From Anodontia alba (lineage: Eukaryota; Mollusca; Bivalvia; Lucinida; Lucinidae), in NCBI GenBank assembly GCA_964016985.1, contig OZ024828.1:2939701-3003700 (forward strand): a DNA stretch of 64,000 nt. Direction: 5' to 3'. A program made the translations under genes and the position numbers. The notes below the pieces were generated by a model, which ran no database searches, was not told the origin of the DNA, and worked only from the letters and a program-made list of their open reading frames with translations. This document shows, one piece after another, positions 11,062 through 22,796 of the stretch (position 1 is its first letter; every line of letters starts with the position of its first letter).

Positions 11062-11770
11062 AGCATTACATACACTGTTGTTTCGGAACATCGATCTAAC
11101 TGACGGAGAGAATGAATCAATGTTTAAATTTGTTCATAAATTTATCCGGAGAAGCAAATAATTTGAAATCTCTTCCTGTAATATATTAGTTCATATGTCC
11201 TATAAATCTGAAAATATCAATACTAAGTATCGCCATAAAGCTTAATATATAATAGGTTACCTAAACTTTGCCTAACATGTCAATATAAAACTTGATATTT
11301 GCAGTTTAAAATCAGCTGTAATCCATAAGTCTCAGTGCTTGATGTAAGCCCTGACGTTTATTTATTAAACAGTTGCGTCGCGTCATGCGTAAAAGTGCCT
11401 TCGAGCATGTGTAAAATGTACGGATTCACATTCTCCTGCACATGCGTAAAGTCTTATGCGGCCATTTGCTAGCAATTTAAACATTCTAGTAAATTGAAGT
11501 ACCACCACGAACTATCGGAAGGCACACATCGAAGTCGGTGCGGAGGCAGCAACGTCAAAGACGGCCAAGATGCTGACGGGGAAACACCGACAAATCAGTC
11601 ATGGACTCGCTAGCGCCCAGCAGGTCGGTGTAGGAGGCACGAATCAGCTAATGTTAACTAACCGTGTCTCCGACTTCCCTCCCGTTAACTTCCTTCAAAC
11701 TCTTTTCACTTTTTCCTTTCATCCGTCTCTCTTCGTTATTCATTCAGTTAGTCGGCTAGGTAGTTATTTT
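11062..11770. other. Unassigned non-coding stretch
   Basis: No repeat boundaries visible. The 88-codon frame at 11,570 has no recognisable domain and I do not support it as a gene. Confidence 0.4.
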
Positions 11771-11771
11771 A

Positions 11772-12058
11772 GATTTACCCATTTATGCCTAGTGTCCCAC
11801 AGAAGGGATATTGACAAACCGTGTAGACCCAGATGAGATACAGCAAAAAATGGCGTGTGATCAGTGGGTCTACACAGTTTGCTATAAGTTCAGAAGTTTC
11901 TAAAAACAATGGAAACAATAAAATCTAACCTGACACCCCTTATATAGGAAATGGGCCTGTCCAGTCAGTTGAGGCAGAAGGATCCACTGGCGTCTGATCA
12001 GGTACTACACTGTTTGTCAATGCCCCTTTTATATAACGCTAGGCATAAGTGGTTTAAG
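11772..12058 (+). mobile_element. F-type repeat material with hairpins
   Basis: Starts TTACCCATTTATGCCTAGTG, carries the GTGTAGACCCAGATGAGA hairpin arm and its partner GGGTCTACACAGTTTGC (11,815-11,882), then a second F-like segment ending AACGCTAGGCATAAGTGG. The two halves are in opposite orientation. Confidence 0.6.
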
Positions 12059-12132
12059 CATTTTATATATACTGCAGCACAAGTATATAGATTTTATTGT
12101 TTCCATTGTTTTTAGAAACTTCTGAACTTATA
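11883..12132. repeat. Perfect 44-bp inverted repeat around F-type sequence
   Basis: 11,883-11,926 (starting TATAAGTTCAGAAGTTTC) and 12,089-12,132 (ending GAAACTTCTGAACTTATA) are exact reverse complements over 44 bp with a 162-bp spacer. Confidence 0.9.
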
Positions 12133-12989
12133 CGAAGAAGCTAGTTTTCTTGAACATGTTTCGATAAAATGTGAGTGAAGCGGTCAAATAGGAAGTTGAA
12201 AACGTTTGATGATTAAAATGCAAGTGCATATGTACTATCCGGCACACCTTGGAGAACGTCCTTATCATTTACAAATGTTAATAAATTTTGAAAACGTTAT
12301 TATTTATTTTTATCCAGCCTAAAAATTATAATTCCATTTGAATCGAAAGCCTCTAATAACTAAAACCAATGAGTTTTGTAATTTGCAGAAAGCGTATAAG
12401 TTGTTAAAATTTGTCTAACCCTTAAAGCACTAAACAAAATTGTAGAAGACGACATTCTATTTTTTTTTTTTTTTTTTTTTTTTTTTATTGCAGTTTAAAT
12501 AAGATAAAACTTTGAGAGAAAGTAAGACTTGGCATTTTATGTGATTCTTCTGCTAGGCAGACGATTCACAATCTAGCCTTACTTTCTTTGAAAAATACCA
12601 AAAGAAAATAACTTCCTTGTGCTGCAGTTGTGATTAGCAAATTAATGGTTAATAATTTCAACGAGATATCTAGCCTATAGCTAATTATCAATTATGTCAC
12701 AGATTAAGACAAGCAGTGTTTATGTTTTTTGCAATTAGCATACAGAAGACGGATTTACTACATTTGATACGTAACCATTTAAAAACCAATGGAATGTTAA
12801 TATACAGGCAATCTTAAGCCTACAAAAACAAGCAAATTCTGAGAATTTATGTCCCCCGCCTTTAAAACTTCCTCCAAAGGTACCTACTATATAAACATTT
12901 TGATCGTATTGTACCTTGAACAATGTCTGTGTAAAATGCGGAACGTGAATAAAAATGGTTAAAGTCGAAACTCGGAAAAAAAAAGTAAT
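12133..12989. other. Unassigned stretch with a T-run
   Basis: T-run at 12,461-12,486. No gene or clear repeat otherwise. Confidence 0.4.
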
Positions 12990-13860
12990 GAAAATAAAAT
13001 GAGGATTATATCCAAATCACCTGCACATTTTCAGAGCATGACAAAACACATGTACAGTTTCAAAATTATCAACATAAATCTTGAGGAGGAGTTGTGGACA
13101 CAAGGAACACACTACCTGTATGCTTTGATTGTATCTTAGTGTTAAAGTGATTAAATTTTAAAACGCAGAAAAGTGACAAAATATTTAGAGGACTATATCC
13201 AAATCACATACACATCTTTAGAGCATGACAAAAACACCTGTGAAGTTTAAAAAAAATGGCATAAAACTGTAGAAGTCGCGGACACAAAGTACCAACTACC
13301 AATACAATTTAATAGTACAATCGAACCTAAATAGCTCGAACACCGATGGCTCGTTTATCATGGCTAATTCGAACTCATTTTTGAGTCCCTACGAAATTCT
13401 TCCGCTAGCTCAAGAAAACAAATATTTAGGGAAATTTTCTTATTTTGTCATGAAGTTGTATGTTGTGTGTACTCATTAGAATCGCCTCATCGTATGTTGA
13501 GTACACTCAACATACAATTGTTGTGTAGAAAATTGAAAATATTTTACTAAATTATCACTATTTGCCTCCTGACCTGGCTCGAAGATTAATCCTCAGTGGC
13601 TCGAACAATTTTCTATGGTCCCAAAGATGTTCGAGCCATTGAAGTTCGACTGTATCTGAGCAGGGAAAAACGACAAAGTTCATAATGCGGACAAAGTGAT
13701 AAAAAATCTGAGGAATAATATCCAGATAAACAATTTTCCGATCATGAAAAAAAAAACAAAAAAAAAAACAAAAACAAAAAAACATCTGTACAATTTCATA
13801 AATATCGGCATAAACTGTAGGAAGAGTTACGGACACAGGGTACATACTGTCAGAGGGTGC
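12990..13860. repeat. Degenerate ~185-bp tandem units split by a pogo-like MITE
   Basis: Three diverged units share GAGGAYTATATCCAAATCA, a block with AGCATGACAAAA and GAAG(A)GT(Y)GYGGACACA. They lie at about 12,995-13,160, 13,180-13,317 and 13,655-13,850. MITE D copy 2 sits between units two and three. Confidence 0.7.
13318..13652. mobile_element. Pogo/Tigger-like MITE D, copy 2
   Basis: Starts CAATCGAACCTAAATAGCTC and ends GCCATTGAAGTTCGACTG with TA on both sides. Inverted in orientation relative to copy 1. The central palindrome is damaged: one arm keeps GTACTCATTAGAATCGCC and the other keeps only part of the complement. Confidence 0.75.
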
Positions 13861-14114
13861 GGAACTATGGAAAGCCGAATACCTTGTCCACTCGCTTTTC
13901 TCTGAAAAGGCGGGAACAATTAAAATATGGAGATACCCAGAAAGGGCCACATCACGGACACAGCCGTTCGAAGACACCGGATAAGGGTAAAGTTATATGA
14001 ATGCTACAAACAACAGCATTTTAGTGGAAGACAGACCGAACAAACGAAACAAAACAGACAAACGAAAAGGAATATCAGCAGCACAGAAGGACCACCTTGG
14101 AAAGATCAACAGCA

Positions 14115-14480
14115 AAAAAAGGTAAGAGAAAAGTCCAGGGAGTGCCACAATCACAAACCGCAGCCCTTCCTAGACACCAAGAGGAAGAGGAAACCAACAA
14201 ATCCAAACAAGCACTAAGATTAGCTTTCTCTTCCCCAAGCGAGGTAATCGCAATGCTAAAAGGACTGAAAAACACAAGAACAAAATAACACAAGATAAGA
14301 TATACAACAAATCGCCTCGTAGAAAAACCACAAAGCACCAAAGAGTAAGACTAACAGCGGGACCACGACCTTAGAACGGTCTGTAGAGTAAACCCTGGGC
14401 CGGGGTAAACCCTAGGGGGGATGTTAAAGCACTTTTACAGCTAGTCAACTTCACCCTGGCACCCGATGCCACTCTTAATC
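14115..14480 (+). repeat. Dispersed repeat P, copy 3 (long)
   Basis: Begins AAAAAAGGTAAGAGAAAAGT; includes GAGGAAGAGGAAACC and the 3' block with GACCTTAGAACGGTCTG and TTTTACAGCTAG, as in copy 1. Confidence 0.65.
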
Positions 14481-14842
14481 ACAAGTAAAACAGAAAGCGA
14501 AATGGGCAGCTGTTGAAGGTGACCAAAACATTGGGGATGGCTGGTAAAAATGTTTTATATACATCCAGCCTCCTCTTAAAGCCGAATACAGGCTTCAGCT
14601 AAATTCACTGTTCAGTCCGCTAGAAAGCCCTCGCTCATCATGGGATCAACAGTTGATCAGTGGATCAACACAGGAAAAGCAGTCTAGTCTGGTTCAGAAC
14701 AAAAAAAAAAAAAAAAATAAAACAAAATAAATAAAATAAAATTAAAAAATTAAAAAATAAAACATAGTTTCGTTTTTCTCAGAACGCTTAACACTTTAAC
14801 TGTTTTTAGTTTTGTGAGTGTGTTTATTGCCTCAAAGGGATT

Positions 14843-15120
14843 CATTACGAAAACATGCCTATTCAAATATATAGAAGATTTCATCTCCAAAAACTCAAAA
14901 ATTTTCAGATAAAAACCCCGATATTTTTCGTATTCCTGCTCAAAACATAGATTGTGGGTACTCGTTAGAACCGCCTCGGCGAGGCGGTTCTAACGAGCAC
15001 CCACAATCTATATTATTTAGCAAAATAAGAAAAATAATGTATACCCCTGTAAACCCCAGTTTTACTATATAAAAGTGGGGTTTAAGGGGGTCAAATTTAT
15101 ATAGGCATGTTTTCGTGATG
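14843..15120 (+). mobile_element. MITE A, copy 3
   Basis: Ends CATTACGAAAACATGCC and GGCATGTTTTCGTGATG. The central CCGCCTCGGCGAGGCGG palindrome is intact, with ATATAAAAGTGGGG on the right arm. Confidence 0.9.
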
Positions 15121-15179
15121 ATTCCTTTTAGAATCTATTTACCTCGCGAAACTATGATAAAATAAAAACGTGAAACGAT

Positions 15180-15710
15180 AATACGCCGCCACTATCGTGT
15201 GGCGGGCAGCTAGCTCTGTCAAAAATTGACGAAATTTGTCCATCAGCAACCCCAAAACAGATCTCCATAATATCAATGAACATACTAAGTTGGTGAAAAT
15301 CGATTGATATTTACTCGAGTTATCATCGGATAACGAAAATACGGACATATGGCGAGAAGATAATTCTGTAAGAATGAACGAAATATACAATAGCAATCCC
15401 AAACCAGATATCCCATAGTATCAATGCACAGGCCAAGTTTGGTGAAAATCGATTAATATTTACTCAAGTTATCAATCGGAAACGAAAATAACAACGTGTG
15501 GCGGACAGATAATTATCCAAAATTAACGAAATTTGCCCATTAGCAATCCCAGACCTCTCTCCCCTGATAAACATGTACATGCAATTTTTTTTATAAAATC
15601 CACCAAAAACTATTCAAGTTAGAAGGCGGAAATCATGCGCTGATGGGCGGGCTTGCGGACAGACGGACGGACAGACACTCCGCGGATGGGAAAACAAAAT
15701 ATCCCTCCAT
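15180..15710 (-). repeat. ~150-bp tandem array ending in GACGGACGG, pearl-like
   Basis: Units share GGTGAAAATCGATTRATATT, ACTCRAGTTATC and CATTAGCAATCCC, with the GGTGAAAATCGATT block at 15,292 and 15,440. The array ends at GACAGACGGACGGACAGAC (15,656-15,675). A ~160-bp tandem core beside an ACGG-type run is the layout described for bivalve 'pearl' / Helentron-like elements (inference). Confidence 0.6.
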
Positions 15711-15836
15711 TATCATGTGGTGGGGTATAAAAAGATAAGGTCTTGACTGCAAACCGCCAGTCAGAGCAAAAGAAAAGTACTAGTAAAACCACGTTGATCC
15801 CGACCACAGACAAGTAAGGTCATGTACAAACCATCT

Positions 15837-15985
15837 AGAGAGGTTTTAAGATTGAATCGTTTATAGTCAGACCCATAATCGCGCAGTTAGAGAGGGCAGC
15901 AAAATTGTTACCATTGATTGGGTTAACAACTAAGCATGCATAACATTTACATTATATCCAACTCTTTTATACCATACGACCTTGT
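15837..15985 (-). pseudogene. Second fragment of the same RT element 3' end
   Basis: Matches the 3' portion of the 913-1,614 element in the same orientation (shared ATTGATTGGGTTAACAACTA and CATGCAT blocks). Heavily diverged, no open frame. Confidence 0.55.
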
Positions 15986-16082
15986 ATAATAAGCTTGTTT
16001 TATTTGTAATGTAAATTCAGACGTATCAATAATTTTCCTTCCTAGGTTTTTCACCCATTTACGCCGAGTGGAGTCTTCTGCA

Positions 16083-16269
16083 TTAACCCTTTGGACCGCA
16101 TACATTTCCAATCTAAGGAGTGTCTGGTAAGTTTATATTGCCCCCATGTTTTAAAGCAATTCCTATCCTAAATGCAAATAGTGTAGACCATGATCAGACG
16201 ATCAGACTGATCTGGGTTAACACTATTTGCCAATTCCATTTTATGGGACGCTAGACATAAATGGGTTAA
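16083..16269 (+). mobile_element. TTAA-flanked MITE, family F
   Basis: TTAACCCTTTGGACC to CTAGACATAAATGGGTTAA. The internal GATCAGACGATCAGACTGATC segment is the remains of the shared hairpin. Confidence 0.55.
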
Positions 16270-17149
16270 AGTAAGACACAATCAAACTCGGATTCCGATG
16301 GGCCTTGCAGAAGATTTGTTGTTGTTGTTGTTTTGTTTTGTTTTTTCCAAGGCAGCCTTATATTTCAAAATTAATTCGTAGTGTTCACAATAAAACTTAG
16401 AAAATGTTTGCATAGTTTATTTCACCGAAACTCATAGAGTTTAGCAGTAAAAACTTATATATACAAGTCCGAAATGATACACTGTAATGTTTAGTCATTT
16501 GTATTTTCACTGAGACGTATTTTTAAATAAAACATAACTAATCAGCGTATATTAATTACATTACAATGCATCAATTTTACGTCATGAAAAGTGCCGCATA
16601 ATATAACTGGCAAACATTGCTTTCCCAATAAGGTGCTAAACAATCTGCCAAACATAAGACAACAGACAGGACGAAAGATAACGAAAAATAGCGAGCATCC
16701 ACAAGGCCACACGGCCACGCAAAGAACAAACTATACCGGAACCACCGCCTAGAACGGTCAGTAGTAAAAACTATCACTGGCTTGCTTAAAACAACGTTAT
16801 CAGTACAAATATTCACCCTGGGCTTAAATAATGTAAAAATACAAAGAAAAAATATTATCATCATCAAAACAAAAAGAAGACAGAAAAACAACGTGATGAA
16901 ACAATGATGCGCGTTCGTGGCAAACATTTCAGACACTAACAACCAGAGCTTAAGAGTTGACCACAGATGACATCATAAAATTGCAACCCCATCGAAATCA
17001 GAATTACGAAACGAGGGAACGAGACCGTAAGAGAAGGGGGTGAACTTTAAGTCTATATCAATAAATGCTAAAAAGGAGTTTTTGTTAAAGATAAAATTTA
17101 TTGAATGAATGGCATTTTCGTTGACGCTGATTTCATTAGCTCACCGGAA
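16270..17149. other. Mostly unassigned; fragment of a shared repeat block
   Basis: 16,738-16,815 contains ACCACCGCCTAGAACGGTCAG, a block also seen at 565-610, 1,797, 14,360 and 25,628. The rest shows no gene or boundary that I can support. Confidence 0.4.
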
Positions 17150-17612
17150 CAAAATCCACAAATGTTAAAGTTTTTGCGTTAAAGTTTTTTAATAGCTCAT
17201 TACTTTTTTATGTGTACATGGATTGAGTTCATATTTGGTATGATGATAGATACTGGGCTAATGTTTTTATCTGGAGCAACACACATTCACAGCAAGTAGA
17301 TATATGCAAATCATACAAAAGCCCTGTGACGATTGGCGAGCGGAGAAGCAGCAGGTGAGGAAACACTGGAAGCTGTAGTTGCGGACCTGCACACAGGCAG
17401 CTTGGTTCTATATGATCGCTTTCCTTAAAAGCGAAGCAGAATGGGGTATTCGGCAGACAAACTGAGCGACTGAGCAGACCTTTTTAGGATCGTACTGCTC
17501 ACCCCTGTAGCATGGGGAAGGGGCTAGAAAAGGTGCCCTAAACAATTGCCTGCTTCAAAACTCCTGGCGATCATTGGGAATCCCACTTAGCGGTCAAACA
17601 AGAAAAAAGAAG

Positions 17613-18810
17613 ATGACGGTGACACCTCCAACCATCGGCGCTTGGAATGTGCGCATCCTAATGTTCTAGTTCTGACAGACCTGAGTAAAGAACAGCTCTA
17701 GTTGGTAGAGAACTTGACCGATACAAAGTCGAAATTGCAGCTCTGAGTGAGACTCGCCATGCAGAAGAAGGGTTTTTAAAAGAAGTTGGTGCTGGCTACA
17801 CTTTCTTCTGGAGTGGACGCAAGAAAAAAGAGCGACGTGAAGCAGGAGTAGGATTCGCCATCAAGTCACATCTCGTCAGCAAGCTCTCAGGACTTCCCAA
17901 AGGCATAAATGACCGCCTGATGACGCTGAGACTTCCCTTATCTGGCAAGAGGCATGCAACAATTGTAAGTGCCTATGCACCCACAATGACCAACCCAGAT
18001 GAGGTTAAAGACAAGTTCTATGATGATTTGGATTCTGTGGTTTCTGCAGCACCCCGGACAGACAAACCCATCCTCCTCGGGGACTTCAATGCCAGAGTGG
18101 GCACAGACCACCAGACCTGGGAAGGTGTGATTGGATCTGAAGGTTTAGGGAGGTGCAACAGCAATGGACTCATCCTTTTAAGGAAGTGTGCAGAGCATGA
18201 ATTACTGATCACCAACACAGTCTTCCGTCTACCAACTCGCAGAAAGACAACATGGACGCACCCTCGCTCCAAACACTGGCATCTCATTGACTATGTCATA
18301 GTGCGAAGGAAGGACAGACAGGATGTCAGAGTGACTAAAACTATGTGTGGTGCAGACTGTTGGACAGATCACAGGCTTGTTGTCAGCATACTCAACCTGC
18401 GCATTCAGCCTGTACGACGACCACAAGGCAAGAACGTGCCAAAGAAATTAGATGTCTCCAAGCTGAAACAAGACAGCAAGAGGCAAGCATTCGTCAACGA
18501 TCTCTGCAGCCGTTTAGATGCACTGGAACACAGTTCAGAAGATGTAGATGAGAGCTGGACAGTATTCAGAGACTCTGTACACTCTTCAGCAATGGATTCC
18601 CTAGGACCAGTATCTTGCAAACACCAAGATTGGTTTGATGAGAATGACAAAAAAAATCAGGGACTCCTTGAAGAGAAACACCAAAAACACAAGGCTTACC
18701 TCAGAAATATCAGCTCAGTATCTAGCAAGACTGCCTACTCAAACATATGCAAGACAGTTCAGACGAGGCTCAGAGACATGCAAGACTCCTGGCTGAGAAA
18801 AAAAGGCTGA
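17613..18810 (+). pseudogene. LINE endonuclease domain (APE type)
   Basis: A start at 17,613 leads into TIGAWNVRIL, the first endonuclease motif, then a TAG at ~17,667. The frame resumes from ~17,692 with ELDRYKVEIAALSETRHAEE, then FFWSGRKK, VSAYAPT, the LLGDFNARVG box (catalytic D and N, ~18,073-18,102) and the TDHRLV box (~18,364). These are the expected motifs of a magnesium-dependent apurinic-type nicking endonuclease that opens the target for target-primed reverse transcription. The frame ends at 18,810 only because one extra A in an A-run (18,799-18,806) shifts it; the protein resumes as ADEIQSFADRKDMKKFF in another frame. Confidence 0.85.
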
Positions 18811-20024
18811 TGAAATCCAGTCCTTTGCAGACAGAAAGGACATGAAAAAGTTCTTTGATGCACTCAAGACAGTATATGGTCCCCAGAGCTCAGGAACCAC
18901 CCCACTCCTTAGTGCAGATGGAACTAGTCTTCTGACTGACAAAGAAGCTATCTTGAAAAGATGGGCTGAACACTTTGGTGTCCTTAATCGGCCATCATCT
19001 AACAATTATGAAGCTATCAGCAGACTACCACAGGTGGAATGTAATCCGCTGCTTGATGAGGTCCCAACCGTCTCTGAAACAGTGAAAGCAATAAAACACT
19101 TGTCATTTGGCAAGGCTCCAGGATCAGATGCAATACCTGCAGAGATCTACAAAGCAGGAGGTCCTCCAGTTGCAGAGAAACTGACAAAGTTATTTCACAT
19201 TATGTGGAGAAAAGAAGCCACCCTCAAGAATTCAAGGATGCAACAATTATTTACCTATTCAAAAGGAAAGGGAATCCTCGTGACAATCATCGAGGCATCT
19301 CTTTATTGTCAATTGCTGGGAAGATTCTTGCTAGGGTCCTATTGAATCGATTGAATGAACACCTGGAACGGCCAGGGCTTCTACCAGAAAGCCAGTGTGG
19401 GTTCAGGAAAAACAGAGGAACAATAGACATGATCTTTACAGCACGACAACTTCAAGAAAAATGCCCGGAACAGAATGTGGATCTCTACATGACCTTTGTC
19501 GACCTTACCAAAGCATTTGACACAGTCAGTCGTGAGGGACTTTTGAAAATTATGGCAAAGTTTGGTTGTCCTGCCAAATTCATAGCAATGGTGCGGCAGT
19601 TCCATGATGGTATGCTTGCAAGGCTCCAAAATGATGGCAAGTTTTCTGATCCATTTCCTGTGACGAATGGAGTTAAGCAAGGCTGTGTACTAGCTTCAAC
19701 ACTGTTCATTATGATGTTTTCTGCCATGCTTACAGATGCTTTCCAGGATGGTGACAATGGTATACCTATTGGGTATCGCTTTGATGGGAAACTTTTTAAC
19801 CTAAGAAGGTTGCAAGCTAAATCTAAGGTGCAGACAGAGGTGCTAGACGAGAACCTCTTTGCTGATGACATGGCAAAGGGTGCTCCAACAGAAGAGAAAA
19901 TGCGAAAAGGTGTGGATCAAGTATCTAATTTACGTGACAGCTATAATCTCATAATCAGCATCAAAAAGACTGAGGTAGTATATCAGCCAGCACCTGGAAA
20001 GCCTTACACGGAACTACCATCACA
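18811..20024 (+). pseudogene. LINE reverse transcriptase domain
   Basis: Frames joined by one indel near 19,225 encode AEIYKAGG, the RGISLLSIAGKILARVL block, CGFRKNRGTIDMIF, VDLTKAFDTVSREGL (first catalytic Asp region), NGVKQGCVLASTLF and LFADD (19,855-19,869), the catalytic box. A shift near 20,015 breaks the frame again. It would copy element RNA at a nicked target. The intact motifs with several indels indicate a moderately old inactive copy. Confidence 0.85.
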
Positions 20025-20807
20025 GTGAAAGGTCAACGACTGCAAGTGGTAGACAAGTTCACCTACCTTGGAAGCACATTGTCTAGAGTTGTGCACATTG
20101 ATGATGAAGTCAATGCTAGAATTGCCAAACCTAGTGCAGCATTTGGCCGGCTACGTGGAAGTATTTGGGACCGAAGTGGAATCAGACTTGACACAAAGCT
20201 GATAGTATATAGATCGGTTGTGCTGCCAACACTATTATACGCATGCGAAACTTGGACAATTTACCAACGGCATGCCAAAAGACTGAACCACTTCCATACA
20301 AGCTGTCTTAGAAAACTTCTAAAGATCAAGTGGCAAGACAGGATTCCAGACACAGAAGTCCTGAAAAGGGCAGGGATGCAGAGTATACATACTCTTCTGA
20401 AATTGGCACAGTTAAGATGGACAGGCCATGTTACCAGAATGCCTGATGAACGTTTGCCAAAGAAAATCCTCTATGGAGAACTTCAAGTAGGAACACGCTC
20501 CCATGGTGGTCAGAAGAAGCGATACAAGGACATCCTCAAAGCCTCCCTTAAAGACTTTAACATACCAACAGAGTCATGGGAACAGATTGCACAAGATCGT
20601 ACAAAGTGGCGAGGCCTCATAAAAAGGGGAGCCGGTGAATACGAAGCAAAAAGAATCAGCGAAGCCGAGCAAGAACGTGCACAGCGGAAAGCCAGAGCTA
20701 AGGCATCACCAACAGAGCTTTCTTCATCAGACCTCTCTTGTTCTATCTGCAACATGCAGTTTAGAGCTAAGATTGGTCTCATCAGCCATCTTAGAGCACA
20801 CAAATAA
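20025..20807 (+). pseudogene. LINE C-terminal domain with C2H2 finger
   Basis: Open frame with FTYLGSTLSR, LPTLLYACETW, RWTGHVTRMPDERLPKK and GGQKKRYKDILK, typical of the region after the RT in these LINEs. It ends in a C-x2-C-x12-H-x3-H zinc finger (about 20,739-20,801) probably used for nucleic-acid binding. Separated from the RT frame by a one-base shift near 20,015. Confidence 0.8.
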
Positions 20808-21085
20808 TAACACATCACACAGTTGATTAGGATTGGTAATGTCAGTAATTACAGACGAACAAGAAAAGTATCAGCACCCATGACCGTGACCTTGGGGTCA
20901 AGGTCATAGACTTAGAATTTTGGTATTAAAGATTTTGTGTTAAAGTTTTTAGGAGCTCATTACTTATTTACCTTTGGATGGGTTTATACTTAATATGATA
21001 ATAGATACTGGTCTCAACATTTTAGCGGCAGCATCAGCTCTCATGACCATAACCTTGGGGTCATGGTGACAGGCTTTGGGAAGAG

Positions 21086-21233
21086 AGAGCTAATCTTAGT
21101 GCTTTTCGTACGTTTGTTCGATTTGTGCTTGCTTGGATTTGTCGGTTTCCTTTTCCTCCTGGGGTCTGGGAAGGGCTGCGGTTTGTGATTGTGAAACTCC
21201 CTGGACTTTTCTCTTACCTTTTTTTTTTAATTC
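21086..21233 (-). repeat. Dispersed repeat P, copy 4
   Basis: Reverse complement of repeat P, ending CTTTTCTCTTACC plus a T-run. Located inside the ~160-bp array. Confidence 0.75.
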
Positions 21234-22329
21234 TTATGTTAAAGTTTTTGTGTTAAAGTTTTTAGGAGCGCATTACTTCTTTACCTTTTGATAGATTTAG
21301 TTCATACTTAGTATGGTGAGAGATACTAGTCAAAAGTGTTTATCAGCAGCATCATCATACATGACCGTGACTTTGGGGTCAAGGTCACAGACTAAGAACT
21401 TCTATGTTAGTTTTTGCATTGAAGATTTAAGATCATTACTTTGTTGCCTTCAGATAAATTTACTGGAGACTTGGTATGGTGAAAGATATTGCTTTAAAAT
21501 TTTTATCAGCAACATCAGCACCTATAACCATGACTTTGGGATCAAGGTCACATACTTAGAATTTTGATGTTAAAGATTTTGTGTTAAAGACTTTAGGAGC
21601 TCACTATTTCTTTACCTTTGGATAGATTTAGTTTATACTTGGTATGGTAATAGATACTGGTCTCGTTTTAGCAGCATTAGCTTTCATTACCATAACCTTG
21701 GGGTTAAGGTCACAGACTTTGAATTATTATGTTACTTTTCTGTTTTTAATATTTTAGAGTGCATTACTTCTATACCTTTGGATGGATTTAGTTTATACTT
21801 GGTATGGTAATAGATACTGGTCTCAAAGGTTTAGCAGCAGCGTCAGCTCTCGTGACCATAACCTTGGGGTCAAGGTCACAGACTTAGAACTTTTATGTTA
21901 GTTTTTGCACTAAAGATTTTAGATAATTACTTGGTTGCCTTTAGATGAATTTGGTATGGTGATAGATATTGCTTTTTTTATCAGCAACATCAGGACCTAT
22001 AACCATGACCTTGGCGCAAAGTCACAGACTTAGAATTTTAATGTAAAAGATTTTGCGTTAAAGTTTGTTTCTTCTTTACCGTTTGGTGGATTCAGTTCAT
22101 ACTTGCTGAGGTCAGAGATACTTGTCTAAAAATAATATCAGCAGCATCAGCTCCCATAACCGTGACTTTGTTTCTGTTATGGGTCTGAAAATTTGCCTTT
22201 GCTCAATTGAGTCAAAGCACGACTTCCGGTGAGCTATCCTGTCAGGCGACAGGTCTTATGTTAGTCTGTTCTATGTGAACTTGTGTCGATAGCTTATTAA
22301 GCTTTGTTTTAGTAACGTTGGGGTCTCGT

Positions 22330-22500
22330 TTAACTCTTTCACTGCCACAGGCGATAACAATAGGTTTTTGCAAACAGCATAGATCCAGACGAGACGGTTC
22401 ATAATGCTGTTTTACATTCAGCCTTTCAACTTTACATATCAACTTCTTTCCAATCAATAGTTTGTTGAAAAACAGAGCAGACGACAAATGTCATGCTGAA
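22330..22500. mobile_element. TTAA-type MITE N, copy 1 (partial)
   Basis: Starts TTAACTCTTTCACTGCC, contains CATAGATCCAGACGAGACGG and AGCAGACGACAAATG. Related to 32,127-32,336, where both ends are visible. Confidence 0.5.
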
Positions 22501-22796
22501 AAGCATTGATCATGAAGAATAAAAATGAATTTAAATGATTTACTTGACAAAGTGTATGTAAATTCTATACAGACCCATCGGTTACAATTCTAAAGGGATG
22601 TTGCAAGGTACTTTACAAATAAATTGTTTCACATCTAATTAGATTGCGTGATGATTTTTCAATTAGTGTCATTCGGTTCGATGGTACATGTAGCAAGGTT
22701 TGAAAGAATTTCATCTGTTTATGCAAACATTTATGTAAATGTATTTTACAATTAACAAGTAACGTTCGTTGCCTGTAAGTCTACATACGAATATGC

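Larger units (their letters stand above)
17290..20865 (+). mobile_element. Non-LTR retrotransposon (LINE), full-length but dead
   Basis: An AP-type endonuclease is followed by a reverse transcriptase and a C-terminal C2H2 finger, all on the + strand, with ~320 bp of 5' untranslated sequence. Array units resume on both sides, so the boundaries are inferred at ~17,290 and ~20,865; I could not read a target-site duplication. The frame is broken near 17,667 (stop plus shift), 18,800 (extra A in an A-run), ~19,225 and ~20,015. Automated annotation often labels such ORFs 'craniofacial development protein 2-like' or 'endonuclease-reverse transcriptase'. The clade is probably RTE-like, which needs a phylogeny. 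Confidence 0.9.
17150..22180 (+). repeat. ~160-bp tandem array interrupted by a LINE
   Basis: Units share TTAAAGTTTTTAGGAGCTCA, TTTAGTTYATACTTGGTATG, GATACTGGTCTC and ACCATRACCTTGGGGTCAAG. One unit precedes the LINE (17,150-17,290) and about seven follow it. GATACTGGTCTC-like anchors at 21,325, 21,487, 21,652, 21,811, 21,965 and 22,118 give a 153-165 bp period. Repeat P copy 4 also sits inside. Confidence 0.85.

Noticed and set aside
17920..20807. Host genes for an endonuclease and a 'craniofacial development protein 2'-like product
   Set aside because: Endonuclease, RT and C-terminal finger lie in order on one strand with several frame breaks and sit inside a tandem array: a dead LINE.
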